From Nocardioides sp. Root682 (lineage in GTDB: Bacteria; Actinomycetota; Actinomycetes; Propionibacteriales; Nocardioidaceae), in the NCBI RefSeq assembly GCF_001427795.1, contig NZ_LMHJ01000002.1:310001-374000 (forward strand): a stretch of DNA of 64,000 nt, in the 5' to 3' direction. The notes under the pieces are model-generated. The model made no database searches. It was not told the DNA's origin and was given only the letters and a program-made list of their open reading frames with translations. Shown in pieces: positions 40,288 to 48,132 of the stretch. Numbering within the stretch: position 1 is the stretch's first letter; every line of letters starts with the position of its first letter. The position numbers and the translations under genes are program-made.

Positions 40288-40695
40288 TCAGGCGGGCTGG
40301 GCTACCGGCTCGCCCCCGAGCGCGCCCACCAGCGGGCAGGCGGCGTCGGGGTCGATGCACTGCTGCTCGAGCAGCCCGGCCAGGGCAGAGCGCACCCGAG
40401 CCAGGTCGGCGATCCGTTCGTCGATCTCGGCGAGCTTGGCCTGCCCTGCCCGGGCGACGTCGCCGGTGAGCAGGACCTGCTGCCCGGACAGTGCGGTGAG
40501 CTCGCCGAGCTCCGCAAGGCTGAAGCCGAGCTGTTGGCCGCGGCGCAGGAACCTGACCCGCGCGACCTCGTCGTCGGGGAACTCGCGGTAGCCGCCAGAA
40601 GTGCGTGACGGCATCGGCAGCAGTCCACGTCGCTCGTAGAACCGCACGGTGGAGACCTTCACCCCGGCTCGGGCGGCCAGTTCGGAGATGTTCAC
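40288..40695 (-). CDS. MerR family regulator with C-terminal cysteine pair
   Basis: A 135-residue MerR protein. Residues 1-70 form the winged helix: ISELAARAGVKVSTVRFYERRGLL and SGGYREFPDDEVARVRFLRR. A dimerisation helix follows, and the C-terminal loop holds C113 and C120 (QQCIDPDAACPL), suggestive of a thiol- or metal-sensing site; the Cys spacing differs from CueR. The start GTG 40695 overlaps the stop of the upstream membrane-protein gene (GTGA), and TACCCT lies six bases before it, so it may also be made from an internal leaderless promoter. A MerR-type dyad in the promoter of the upstream gene (41119-41150) is the predicted target. Confidence 0.85.
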   Translation of the reverse strand: MNISELAARAGVKVSTVRFYERRGLLPMPSRTSGGYREFPDDEVARVRFLRRGQQLGFSLAELGELTALSGQQVLLTGDVARAGQAKLAEIDERIADLARVRSALAGLLEQQCIDPDAACPLVGALGGEPVAQPA

Positions 40696-41111
40696 GTCGT
40701 GAGGGTACGGCGACGGAGGGCCACCAGGACGGCAGTGCCCTGCACGACGCCCCACGTGGCCTCGGGGACGAGTAAGCCGACGATCACCGTGCTGGCCCCC
40801 TCGGTCAGCGCGACCACCATGCCCAGACAGAACAGTCCACGCGCCACGGTGTCGGCCGCGCCGAGCAGGAGGCTGGGCTGGATCACCCGGACCACCGACC
40901 AGACCATGACGAGGCCGCCCATCAGTCCGGCGAACAGCACAGTGAAGGGGTCGTCGGCGTCCGGGAGGGACCCGGTCAGGCCGAGCTTCCGGTGGCCGTC
41001 AGCCAGCGTCCCGAAGGTTGCTGCGGCGAGCCAGGGGAGTGCGAAGCCGGTCGTCACCACGAGGTCGTAGACGGCTGATGCGCGCACGATGCGCGGGAGA
41101 AGGGGGGACAT
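40692..41111 (-). CDS. Small four-helix membrane protein, MerR-controlled
   Basis: A 139-residue integral membrane protein with four predicted helices (about residues 11-30, 48-67, 78-97 and 110-128). No family is recognised with certainty; the N-terminal RASAVYDLVVTTGFALPW and a central GLMGGLVMVWSVVRV resemble small actinobacterial inner-membrane proteins. The start ATG 41111 is seven bases from a GACCGT -10-like element, without a ribosome-binding site. It is the first gene of a two-gene unit with merR, and a MerR operator lies in its promoter spacer. It may therefore be a transporter or a stress-response protein, but this is inference. Confidence 0.65.
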   Translation of the reverse strand: MSPLLPRIVRASAVYDLVVTTGFALPWLAAATFGTLADGHRKLGLTGSLPDADDPFTVLFAGLMGGLVMVWSVVRVIQPSLLLGAADTVARGLFCLGMVVALTEGASTVIVGLLVPEATWGVVQGTAVLVALRRRTLTT

Positions 41112-41118
41112 GGGGGCA

Positions 41119-41150
41119 ACGGTCGACCCTGCACCATGGTGCAAGGTCAA
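41119..41150 (-). promoter_or_regulatory. MerR-type promoter with dyad in a 20-bp spacer
   Basis: On the minus strand TTGACC (41150-41145) and GACCGT (41124-41119) form -35 and -10 elements separated by 20 bases, the overlong spacer of MerR-activated promoters. A 24-bp dyad with 12-base arms (GACCTTGCACCA and its near complement, one mismatch) fills the spacer at 41148-41125. The -10 is seven bases from ATG 41111. Confidence 0.65.
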
Positions 41151-41209
41151 GCCCGACACACCCGCTTGTGATCCCTGTGGCTGGTGTGACTTGTGGGTAG
41201 GTTGTGAGC

Positions 41210-43834
41210 ATGGCGACCCGTACGTCTTCCCCGACGGCGTCGCGCAGCCGGAACACCCCTTCTTCCCGCTCGGGCGTGAAGAAGACAACCAGCTCGCGAT
41301 CACGTAGTACGACCAGCAAGAAGTCACCGGCCAAGAAGACCGCGGCCCGGCGGCCGGCTCCTCGCGCCGTCCGCAACGGCCCCGGTCCGGTGGCCCGCGC
41401 CTTCGTCGCGCTCGGACGCGGCATTGCGGCCCTCTGGCTGGCGTTCGCGCACGCCATCGGGGCGGTCGCCCGCGGCATCGGCCACAGCGCCCGCGAGATC
41501 GAGCCCGAGCAGCGCCGTGACGGCTTCGGTCTGTTGCTGTGCGGCCTGGCGATGATCATCGCCTCCGCCGTGTGGTTCGAGGTCCCCGGTGGGGTCATGG
41601 ACTTCACCCGCGCCGCGGTCTCCGGCACGGTCGGCAAGATCGGCTGGTTCGTCCCGCTGCTCGTCCTCCTCGGCGGCTGGCGCGTCATGCGTGACCCCGT
41701 CGGCAACGGCCCGGCCGGACGCCAGATCATCGGCTGGGCGGCGTTCGCCTTCGGCCTGCTCGGGATCGTGCACATCGCCAACGGCAGCCCCGAGCCGGTG
41801 CAGGGCGACACCTCGGCCCTCCGCGAGGGCGGCGGCGCCATCGGGTACGTCGTCTCGGCGCTCCTGCTCGACCTGCTGCGTTCCCCGGCGCTCGTCGTGC
41901 CCCTGCTGGCCCTGCTGGCCTGCTTCGGCGTCCTGGTCATCACCGCGACCCCGCTCTACCGCGTGCCGGACCGCCTGCGCGACCTCGGCGACATGTTGTT
42001 CGGCCGCCACCACGACTACGACGACGCGGACGCGACGCAGCCGCTCCGGCTCGACGACACCTTCGAGCGGATGGGCGACCCCGCGTACGACACGCCCCTA
42101 ATCGCGGAGGACGGCAAGAAGAAGCGCCGCGGCAAGAAGTCGGCCGACGAGCTCACCGTCGAGGAGTCGATGGCCCTCATGGAGCCGATCGACGTACCGC
42201 TCGGCGACGACGCGCCGATCGACCCGGAGGCCGGTTCCAACGCCCTCATCGCACGTCGTCTCGGCCGCTCCCGCGCGGCTGCGGACACCGACGAGACCGG
42301 CGACGTCGAGCCCCCGCCGCACGCCGACCTGCCGCAGCGCGTCGAGCAACTGGCGCTGTCCGGCGACATCGTCTACACGCTGCCGGACGCCGCGGCCCTC
42401 AAGCCCGGCGACCCGCACCGGGCCCGTTCCAAGGCCAGCGACGACGTGGTGAACCGGCTCCAGACGGTGCTCGACGAGTTCAGCGTCGACGCCCAGGTCA
42501 CCGGTTACACCCGTGGCCCGACGGTCACGCGTTACGAGATCGAGCTCGGCACGGGCGTCAAGGTCGAGAAGATCCTCGGCGTCCAGCGCAACATCTCCTA
42601 CGTCGTCGGGTCCGAGGACGTGCGGATCCTCAGCCCGATCCCCGGCAAGTCCGCGGTCGGCGTCGAGATCCCCAACACCGACAAGGAGATCGTCTCCCTC
42701 GGTGACGTGCTCCGGTCCAACACGGCCCGCAACGACCACCACCCGCTGATCGCCGGCCTCGGCAAGGACGTCGAGGGTGGGTTCGTCGTCGCCAACCTCG
42801 CGAAGATGCCGCACCTCCTGGTCGCTGGCGCCACCGGCTCCGGAAAGTCGAGCTTCATCAACTCGATGATCACCTCGGTGCTGATGCGCTCCACACCCGA
42901 CGAGGTGCGGATGATCATGGTCGACCCCAAGCGGGTCGAGCTGAACGCCTACGAAGGTGTTCCGCACCTGATCACCCCGATCATCACGAACCCGAAGAAG
43001 GCTGCCGAAGCCCTTGAGTGGGTCTGCCGTGAGATGGACATGCGGTACGACGACCTGGCGAACTTCGGCTTCCGCCACATCAACGACTTCAACAAGGCCG
43101 TTCGTGAGGGCAAGATCGAGGTCCCGCCGGGCAGCGAGCGCACCCTCACGCCGTACCCGTACCTGCTGGTCATCGTCGACGAGCTCGCCGACCTCATGAT
43201 GGTCGCCCCGCGCGACGTGGAGAGCTCGATCGTGCGGATCACCCAGCTGGCCCGGGCCGCCGGTATCCACCTGGTGCTCGCGACGCAGCGGCCCTCGGTC
43301 GACGTCGTCACCGGTCTGATCAAGGCGAACGTCCCGTCCCGACTGGCCTTCGCGACCTCCAGCCTCGCCGACTCGCGCGTCATCCTCGACACCCCCGGTG
43401 CCGAGAAGCTGGTCGGCCAGGGTGACGGCCTCTTCCTGCCGATGGGCGCCTCGAAGCCGATCCGTGTCCAGGGCGCCTGGGTCACCGAGAAGGAGATCGC
43501 GCAGGTCGTCAAGCACTGCAAGGGCCAGCTCGAACCCAACTACCGCGAAGACGTCACGGCGCCCGCTGCCGCCAGCAAGGTCCTCGACGACGACATCGGC
43601 GACGACATGGACCTGGTCATCCAGGCGATCGAGCTCGTGGTGTCCACGCAGTTCGGCTCGACCTCGATGCTGCAGCGCAAGCTCCGCGTGGGGTTCGCCA
43701 AGGCCGGCCGGTTGATGGACATCCTCGAGAGCCGGGGCGTCGTGGGACCCAGCGAGGGCTCCAAGGCACGCGACGTCCTGGTCAAGCCCGACGAGATCGA
43801 CGCAGTGATCATGACCATCCAGGGGGAGGCATGA
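41210..43834 (+). CDS. ftsK: FtsK/SpoIIIE DNA translocase
   Basis: An 874-residue septal DNA pump that clears chromosomes from the closing septum. A Ser/Lys/Arg-rich N-terminus precedes four or five membrane helices (about 105-250); a charged linker follows; the alpha domain has SVDAQVTGYTRGPTVTRYEIEL; the motor carries Walker A GATGSGKS (540-547) and Walker B LVIVDELADLMM; the C-terminal gamma domain (DLVIQAIELVVSTQFGSTSMLQRKL in part) binds DNA. The start is ATG 41210, with TAGGTT six bases upstream; GTG 41204 is possible. The stop overlaps the next gene by ATGA. The position between rnj and pgsA is conserved. Confidence 0.96.
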   Translation: MATRTSSPTASRSRNTPSSRSGVKKTTSSRSRSTTSKKSPAKKTAARRPAPRAVRNGPGPVARAFVALGRGIAALWLAFAHAIGAVARGIGHSAREIEPEQRRDGFGLLLCGLAMIIASAVWFEVPGGVMDFTRAAVSGTVGKIGWFVPLLVLLGGWRVMRDPVGNGPAGRQIIGWAAFAFGLLGIVHIANGSPEPVQGDTSALREGGGAIGYVVSALLLDLLRSPALVVPLLALLACFGVLVITATPLYRVPDRLRDLGDMLFGRHHDYDDADATQPLRLDDTFERMGDPAYDTPLIAEDGKKKRRGKKSADELTVEESMALMEPIDVPLGDDAPIDPEAGSNALIARRLGRSRAAADTDETGDVEPPPHADLPQRVEQLALSGDIVYTLPDAAALKPGDPHRARSKASDDVVNRLQTVLDEFSVDAQVTGYTRGPTVTRYEIELGTGVKVEKILGVQRNISYVVGSEDVRILSPIPGKSAVGVEIPNTDKEIVSLGDVLRSNTARNDHHPLIAGLGKDVEGGFVVANLAKMPHLLVAGATGSGKSSFINSMITSVLMRSTPDEVRMIMVDPKRVELNAYEGVPHLITPIITNPKKAAEALEWVCREMDMRYDDLANFGFRHINDFNKAVREGKIEVPPGSERTLTPYPYLLVIVDELADLMMVAPRDVESSIVRITQLARAAGIHLVLATQRPSVDVVTGLIKANVPSRLAFATSSLADSRVILDTPGAEKLVGQGDGLFLPMGASKPIRVQGAWVTEKEIAQVVKHCKGQLEPNYREDVTAPAAASKVLDDDIGDDMDLVIQAIELVVSTQFGSTSMLQRKLRVGFAKAGRLMDILESRGVVGPSEGSKARDVLVKPDEIDAVIMTIQGEA

Positions 43835-45738
43835 ACCAGATGACCGACAACCTTGACCGAACCGACGACAACGACCGCCCGGTGTCGCCCGACGTCGACA
43901 CCGAGCAGCAGGTCGAGGTCCGCCGCAATGTCACCCTCTCTGCGCTCGTCGGCGGTCTCGCCGCCCTCCTGACCGCAGCCTTCGCGGTCCGTGCCTTCAC
44001 CGACGGCACCGGTCTGGACTGGCTGCTCTTCGGTGTCCTGTCGCTCGTCACGATCGTCCACCTCGGCGCCCTCGCGGACAGCCGTGCGCCCCTGCTCGTC
44101 GCCGACCCGCGGGGTGTGCGGGTGCGCGAAGGAGCCCGCTGGCGTGGGATCGCCTGGTCCGAGATCGACTGCCTCGAGCACCTGCCCCGCCATGGCCTTC
44201 GCGACGGCCACCTCCTCGTCGACGGGTACGACGACCGCCAGCTCGTCGTCCCGCTGACGCTCGCGACGCGCATTGCCGGTGCACCGCTCGCCTCGCTCAG
44301 CGACGTCCTGGCTGAGCTGGCCGACGGCCGGGCCGACGTGGTGGAGGTCGTGCCCGGACTGGACGACCAGCCCCAGACCCGCCGCGACGTCATCCCCAAC
44401 CTCAGCGACCTGTACCGCGATGACGAGCAGGTCGTCTCAGCTGCAGAACGCCACGGGATCGCCGCTCGCGTCGCTGCCGGACTCACCGGCGCCGAGGACA
44501 GGGACGAGGCGCCCGTCGCAGGTGACGAGGACCTGGACGAGGACCTGGACGAGGACCTGGCCGAGGACCTGGCCGTCCACGAGGACGATGACACGCTCGG
44601 CGTGGCCGAGGTCCACCCGGCCGAGTCCGACGTCAGCCGGCTGCGCACGCGGCTGGCCCAGATCCGCCGTTCCTCGGTCCCGGACCAGTCCGAGGACGCC
44701 GATGTCGAGGACACCGATGTCGAGAACACTGACGAGATCGTGCTCGAGGAGGACCCGACGGACGTCGAGAACACCGACGAGATGGTGCTGCCGGCCGACG
44801 ACCTGCGCCGCGACCCGCGCGAGGACCTGCGCAATGGTGAGGCCCACGACGCACGCGACGAGGGTGGCGAACCGCCGGCACCGGGACGACCGACCGTGCT
44901 CTCCGCCCGGGTCGAGGTCGACCGCCCCGTCAGCGCCAGGATCCCGCTCGAGGACTCCGCGGCGTCGTACGCGGCACCGGGCGACACGATGACGGTCGTC
45001 CTGGACGACCTCGCGGTGCGGCCCTCGGCCCAGCCGATCATCGGCCCGGAGCTCGCTGCGGCGCGCGACCGTCTCCGCCTGACCATCGACCAGCTGTCGG
45101 ACCGCACCCGGATCCGTCCCCACGTCATCGAGGCGATGGAGGTCGACGACTTCAGCCCGTGTGGTGGCGACTTCTACGCCCGTGGGCACCTGCGCACGCT
45201 CGCGCGCATCCTCGGCATCGACGCGACGCCCCTGGTGGCGTCGTACGACGAGACCTACGCCCACGCACCCGTCGACCCGCGCCGGGTCTTCGAGTCGGAG
45301 CTCGCGACCGGTGCCGGTGGTGCGATCCGCAGCACCCGTGGTGGGCGCAACTGGTCGGTGCTGATCGCGGCCGTGATGGGCGCGATCCTGATCTGGTCGA
45401 TCGCCCGTCTCGTCATGGACGGCCCGGCCCCGGTCGGCGACACCCCGGTGCTCAACCAGAGCGGCGGCATCTCCGACACCGCAGCCGCCAAGGGCGACCC
45501 GGTCAAGCTCACCCTGACAGCAGCCGGCGGCGGCGCGACCCTCAACGTGCGTGACGGCGCCGGTGAGATCGTGTTCAGCGGTGACCTTGCGTTCGGTCAG
45601 ACGACCGAGCTCAGGGTCGTGCCGCCCATCCGGATCACCAGCTCCGACGGCTCGGTCACCTATGCGCTGGGCAAGGGCAGGGCGAAGGCGCTCGGCGAGA
45701 CCGGCGTCGACGTCGCCAAGACCCTGGTCTCCCGCTGA
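43831..45738 (+). CDS. RodZ-like protein with extra N-terminal membrane/PH-like module
   Basis: A 635-residue protein coupled to ftsK (ATGA overlap; GGGGGAGG precedes the ATG). Residues 34-83 form two membrane helices and 85-150 a PH-like segment (APLLVADPRGVRVREGARWRGIAW, quoted in part). A 250-residue acidic linker follows, with DEDL and DVENTDE repeats. From 407 it reads as RodZ: a Cro-like helix-turn-helix (407-475), one membrane helix (508-529) and a C-terminal DUF4115-like beta domain. RodZ links MreB to the membrane in rods; in actinobacteria its partner is less clear. The added N-terminal module makes this a three-helix protein, possibly a gene fusion. The division link is inferred from ftsK coupling. 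Confidence 0.75.
   Translation: MNQMTDNLDRTDDNDRPVSPDVDTEQQVEVRRNVTLSALVGGLAALLTAAFAVRAFTDGTGLDWLLFGVLSLVTIVHLGALADSRAPLLVADPRGVRVREGARWRGIAWSEIDCLEHLPRHGLRDGHLLVDGYDDRQLVVPLTLATRIAGAPLASLSDVLAELADGRADVVEVVPGLDDQPQTRRDVIPNLSDLYRDDEQVVSAAERHGIAARVAAGLTGAEDRDEAPVAGDEDLDEDLDEDLAEDLAVHEDDDTLGVAEVHPAESDVSRLRTRLAQIRRSSVPDQSEDADVEDTDVENTDEIVLEEDPTDVENTDEMVLPADDLRRDPREDLRNGEAHDARDEGGEPPAPGRPTVLSARVEVDRPVSARIPLEDSAASYAAPGDTMTVVLDDLAVRPSAQPIIGPELAAARDRLRLTIDQLSDRTRIRPHVIEAMEVDDFSPCGGDFYARGHLRTLARILGIDATPLVASYDETYAHAPVDPRRVFESELATGAGGAIRSTRGGRNWSVLIAAVMGAILIWSIARLVMDGPAPVGDTPVLNQSGGISDTAAAKGDPVKLTLTAAGGGATLNVRDGAGEIVFSGDLAFGQTTELRVVPPIRITSSDGSVTYALGKGRAKALGETGVDVAKTLVSR
44524..44571 (+). repeat. 12-bp tandem repeat in the acidic linker
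   Basis: Four copies of GACGAGGACCTG (the last begins GCC) encode DEDL repeats. A related DVENTDE segment is duplicated further downstream. In-frame unit length allows linker length change. Confidence 0.85.
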
Positions 45739-45745
45739 GGCGCGA

Positions 45746-45776
45746 CCCCCGGCCCACGACGAATCCCGGCCGGGGG
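45746..45776 (+). terminator. Probable terminator of the ftsK operon
   Basis: CCCCCGGCC pairs with GGCCGGGGG around a 13-base loop, seven bases past the RodZ-like stop and 26 bases before the rimO start. There is no T-tract. Confidence 0.55.
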
Positions 45777-45802
45777 CGCTCCGCCGGTAGGCTCGTGCGG
45801 AC

Positions 45803-47257
45803 ATGACCAGCACTCCCGCCCCCGTCTCGGTTGCCCTGCTCACCCTCGGGTGCGCCCGCAATGACGTCGACTCCGAGGAGCTCGCCGGCCGCCTGGCGGC
45901 CGACGGCTTCGTCCTCGTCGACGACCCGGAGGACGCGGACACCGTCGTCGTGAACACCTGCGGCTTCGTCGACGCGGCCAAGAAGGACTCGATCGACACC
46001 CTGCTCGCTGCCTCGGACCTCAAGGCCTCGGCCGACAACGGTGGTCGGGTCAAGGCGGTCGTCGCGGTGGGCTGCCTGGCCGAGCGGTACGGCGAGGAGC
46101 TCGCCGACTCGTTGCCCGAGGCCGACGCGGTGCTCGGCTTCGACGACTACGAGGACATCGGCGGCCGACTGCGTTCGATCCTCGCCGGCGACAAGCAGCA
46201 CCCGCACACGCCGCGTGACCGACGCCTGCTGCTCCCGATCAGCCCGGCCGAGCGCCAGGCGGTCGTCGAGCGTCCCGCGGACGCCGGCCAGGAGGTCGCC
46301 ATCCCGGGCCGGTCTGCGCTGCGCAAGCGGCTCGACGGCGGCCCGATGGCGCCGCTGAAGCTGGCCAGCGGCTGCGACCGGCGCTGCACGTTCTGTGCCA
46401 TCCCGATGTTCCGTGGTTCCTTCGTGAGCCGCCGGCCCTCCGACGTGCTGCAGGAAGCCAGGTGGCTCGCCGAGCAGGGCGTCAAGGAGGTCTTCCTCGT
46501 CTCGGAGAACTCCACGTCGTACGGCAAGGACCTGGGCGACCTGACCCTGCTCGAGACGATGCTTCCCGAGCTCGCCGCGATCGACGGGATCCAGCGGGTC
46601 CGGGTGTCCTACCTGCAGCCTGCCGAGACCCGGCCGGGCCTGGTGAAGGCGATCGCGACCACGCCGGGCGTGGCGCCGTACTTCGACCTCTCCTTCCAGC
46701 ACGCCAGTGCCTCGGTGCTGCGCCGGATGCGCCGCTTCGGCGACCCGGACAGCTTCCTCGGCCTGCTGGACCAGGTGCGCGGATTCTCGCCGGACGCTGG
46801 TGTGCGCTCCAACGTGATCGTCGGCTTCCCCGGCGAGACCGAGGAGGAGCTGCAGACGTTGTGCGACTTCCTGGTCGCTGCCCGGATGGACGTCACGGGC
46901 GTCTTCGGGTACTCCGACGAGGACGGCACCGAGGCGGAGACCTTCGAGGGCAAGCTGGACGAGGACGAGATCCGGGCCCGCCTGCAGCACGTCACCGACC
47001 TCGTCACCGAGCTCACCACCGACCGCGCCGAAGAACGGATCGGCACCGTCGTCGAGGTCCTCGTCGAGGAGGTCGACCCTGACGGCACCGGTGACGGCAC
47101 CGTCGAGGGTCGTGCCGCCCAGCAGGGCCCCGAGGTCGACGGCACCACCCGCGTCCTCGGCGTACCGGGCGCCCGGGTGGGTGACTTCGTGCAGGCGATC
47201 GTCGTTGCAAGCGATGGCGTCGACCTGATTGCCGAGCCGGTTGAAGGAGTGGCATGA
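45803..47257 (+). CDS. rimO: Ribosomal protein S12 methylthiotransferase
   Basis: A 484-residue radical SAM methylthiotransferase that adds a methylthio group to an Asp of ribosomal protein S12. The N-terminal UPF0004 domain carries the auxiliary cluster cysteines in [14 protein letters not shown] and VGCLA; the radical SAM motif CDRRCTFC has C191, C195 and C198; a TRAM-like domain ends the protein. [12 protein letters not shown] and GFPGETEEE are typical RimO segments. TAGGCT is nine bases upstream of ATG 45803, giving a very short leader. The stop overlaps pgsA (ATGA). An insert of about 45 residues between the UPF0004 and SAM domains is usual in actinobacterial forms. Confidence 0.95.
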   Translation: MTSTPAPVSVALLTLGCARNDVDSEELAGRLAADGFVLVDDPEDADTVVVNTCGFVDAAKKDSIDTLLAASDLKASADNGGRVKAVVAVGCLAERYGEELADSLPEADAVLGFDDYEDIGGRLRSILAGDKQHPHTPRDRRLLLPISPAERQAVVERPADAGQEVAIPGRSALRKRLDGGPMAPLKLASGCDRRCTFCAIPMFRGSFVSRRPSDVLQEARWLAEQGVKEVFLVSENSTSYGKDLGDLTLLETMLPELAAIDGIQRVRVSYLQPAETRPGLVKAIATTPGVAPYFDLSFQHASASVLRRMRRFGDPDSFLGLLDQVRGFSPDAGVRSNVIVGFPGETEEELQTLCDFLVAARMDVTGVFGYSDEDGTEAETFEGKLDEDEIRARLQHVTDLVTELTTDRAEERIGTVVEVLVEEVDPDGTGDGTVEGRAAQQGPEVDGTTRVLGVPGARVGDFVQAIVVASDGVDLIAEPVEGVA

Positions 47258-47901
47258 GCGAGACCAACAGGGGCGCCAGCTCTGCGGAGGCGTCGCAGGA
47301 CGTCAAGCCGAGCAACTGGAACGTCCCCAACGCGCTCACCACCCTGCGGATCTTCCTGGTGCCCTTCTTCGGTTGGGCCCTCCTGTACGACGGCGGCGAC
47401 TCCGTCCTGTGGCGCACGGTCGCCTTCGGGATCTTCTTCGTCGGCATGGTGACCGACAAGGTCGACGGTGACCTGGCGCGCAAGCACAACCTGATCACTG
47501 ACTTCGGCAAGATCGCCGACCCGATCGCCGACAAGGCGATCACGGGCATGGCCTTCATCGGTCTGGCGATCATCATGGACACGTGGTGGATGTGGACCAT
47601 CGCCATCGTCGTCCTGGTTCGTGAATGGGCCGTCACGCTGCTGCGCCTGTCGGTGCTCAAGGCCGTCGTGATCGCGGCTGCGCAGAGCGGGAAGTGGAAG
47701 ACCGTCGCCCAGGCGTTCGCCCTCGGCTTCCTGAGCCTGCCGCTGCTCGAGGTCGACGGCTGGCTCGACGTGCCGGGTGAGGTGACGTACGCCGTCGCGC
47801 TGGTCTTCCTCGCCGCCGCGTTCGTGCTGACGCTCTGGTCGGGCTACGAGTTCTTCCGTGACGTCTGGAAGCAGCGCCACGACATCCGCAAGGCTGTCTA
47901 G
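47254..47901 (+). CDS. pgsA: CDP-diacylglycerol-glycerol-3-phosphate 3-phosphatidyltransferase
   Basis: A 215-residue integral membrane enzyme that makes phosphatidylglycerol phosphate from CDP-diacylglycerol. The CDP-alcohol phosphotransferase motif appears as [19 protein letters not shown] with the following DPIADK, giving the D-x2-DG-x2-AR-x8-G-x3-D-x3-D pattern. About five helices are predicted. The ATG overlaps the rimO stop and GAAGGAG lies five bases upstream. It belongs to the conserved rimO-pgsA-cinA-clgR set, but here the giant nuclease gene separates it from cinA. Confidence 0.93.
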   Translation: MSETNRGASSAEASQDVKPSNWNVPNALTTLRIFLVPFFGWALLYDGGDSVLWRTVAFGIFFVGMVTDKVDGDLARKHNLITDFGKIADPIADKAITGMAFIGLAIIMDTWWMWTIAIVVLVREWAVTLLRLSVLKAVVIAAAQSGKWKTVAQAFALGFLSLPLLEVDGWLDVPGEVTYAVALVFLAAAFVLTLWSGYEFFRDVWKQRHDIRKAV

Positions 47902-47955
47902 CGCACCCGTAAGTCCTCCGTACGGCGGGCACTGACCCGGGGATCCCTCCGGTGT

Positions 47956-48044
47956 CACCTGAGGGTTTGCACCGATTCTTCACCAAATCGTTGTGTGAGT
48001 TTTCCTCAGGTCCTTGTCAGGTGACGGGGTCAGCGGTTTATGGT
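47956..48044 (+). promoter_or_regulatory. Promoter of the nuclease gene with upstream CACC repeats
   Basis: TTGTCA (48014-48019) and TATGGT (48039-48044) form -35 and -10 elements with a 19-base spacer. Upstream, CACC cores recur at 47956, 47970 and 47981, the last two 11 bases apart (TTCTTCACC resembling a PhoP unit GTTCACC). A PhoP (phosphate) site is plausible given the product, but matches are partial. The leader would be about 80 bases. Confidence 0.4.
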
Positions 48045-48132
48045 CGGGGCTTCTTGCTCCCGTACCGCCAGCTTCTCGGGCAACGCGTTGCGGTCCAGCC
48101 GCTTTGACGACCCCACCCTCGGAAGTAGTGCG

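Noticed and set aside
41125..41148. 24-bp palindrome as a terminator
   Set aside because: It lies between divergent genes, inside a -35/-10 spacer of 20 bases, which fits a MerR operator and not a transcript end.
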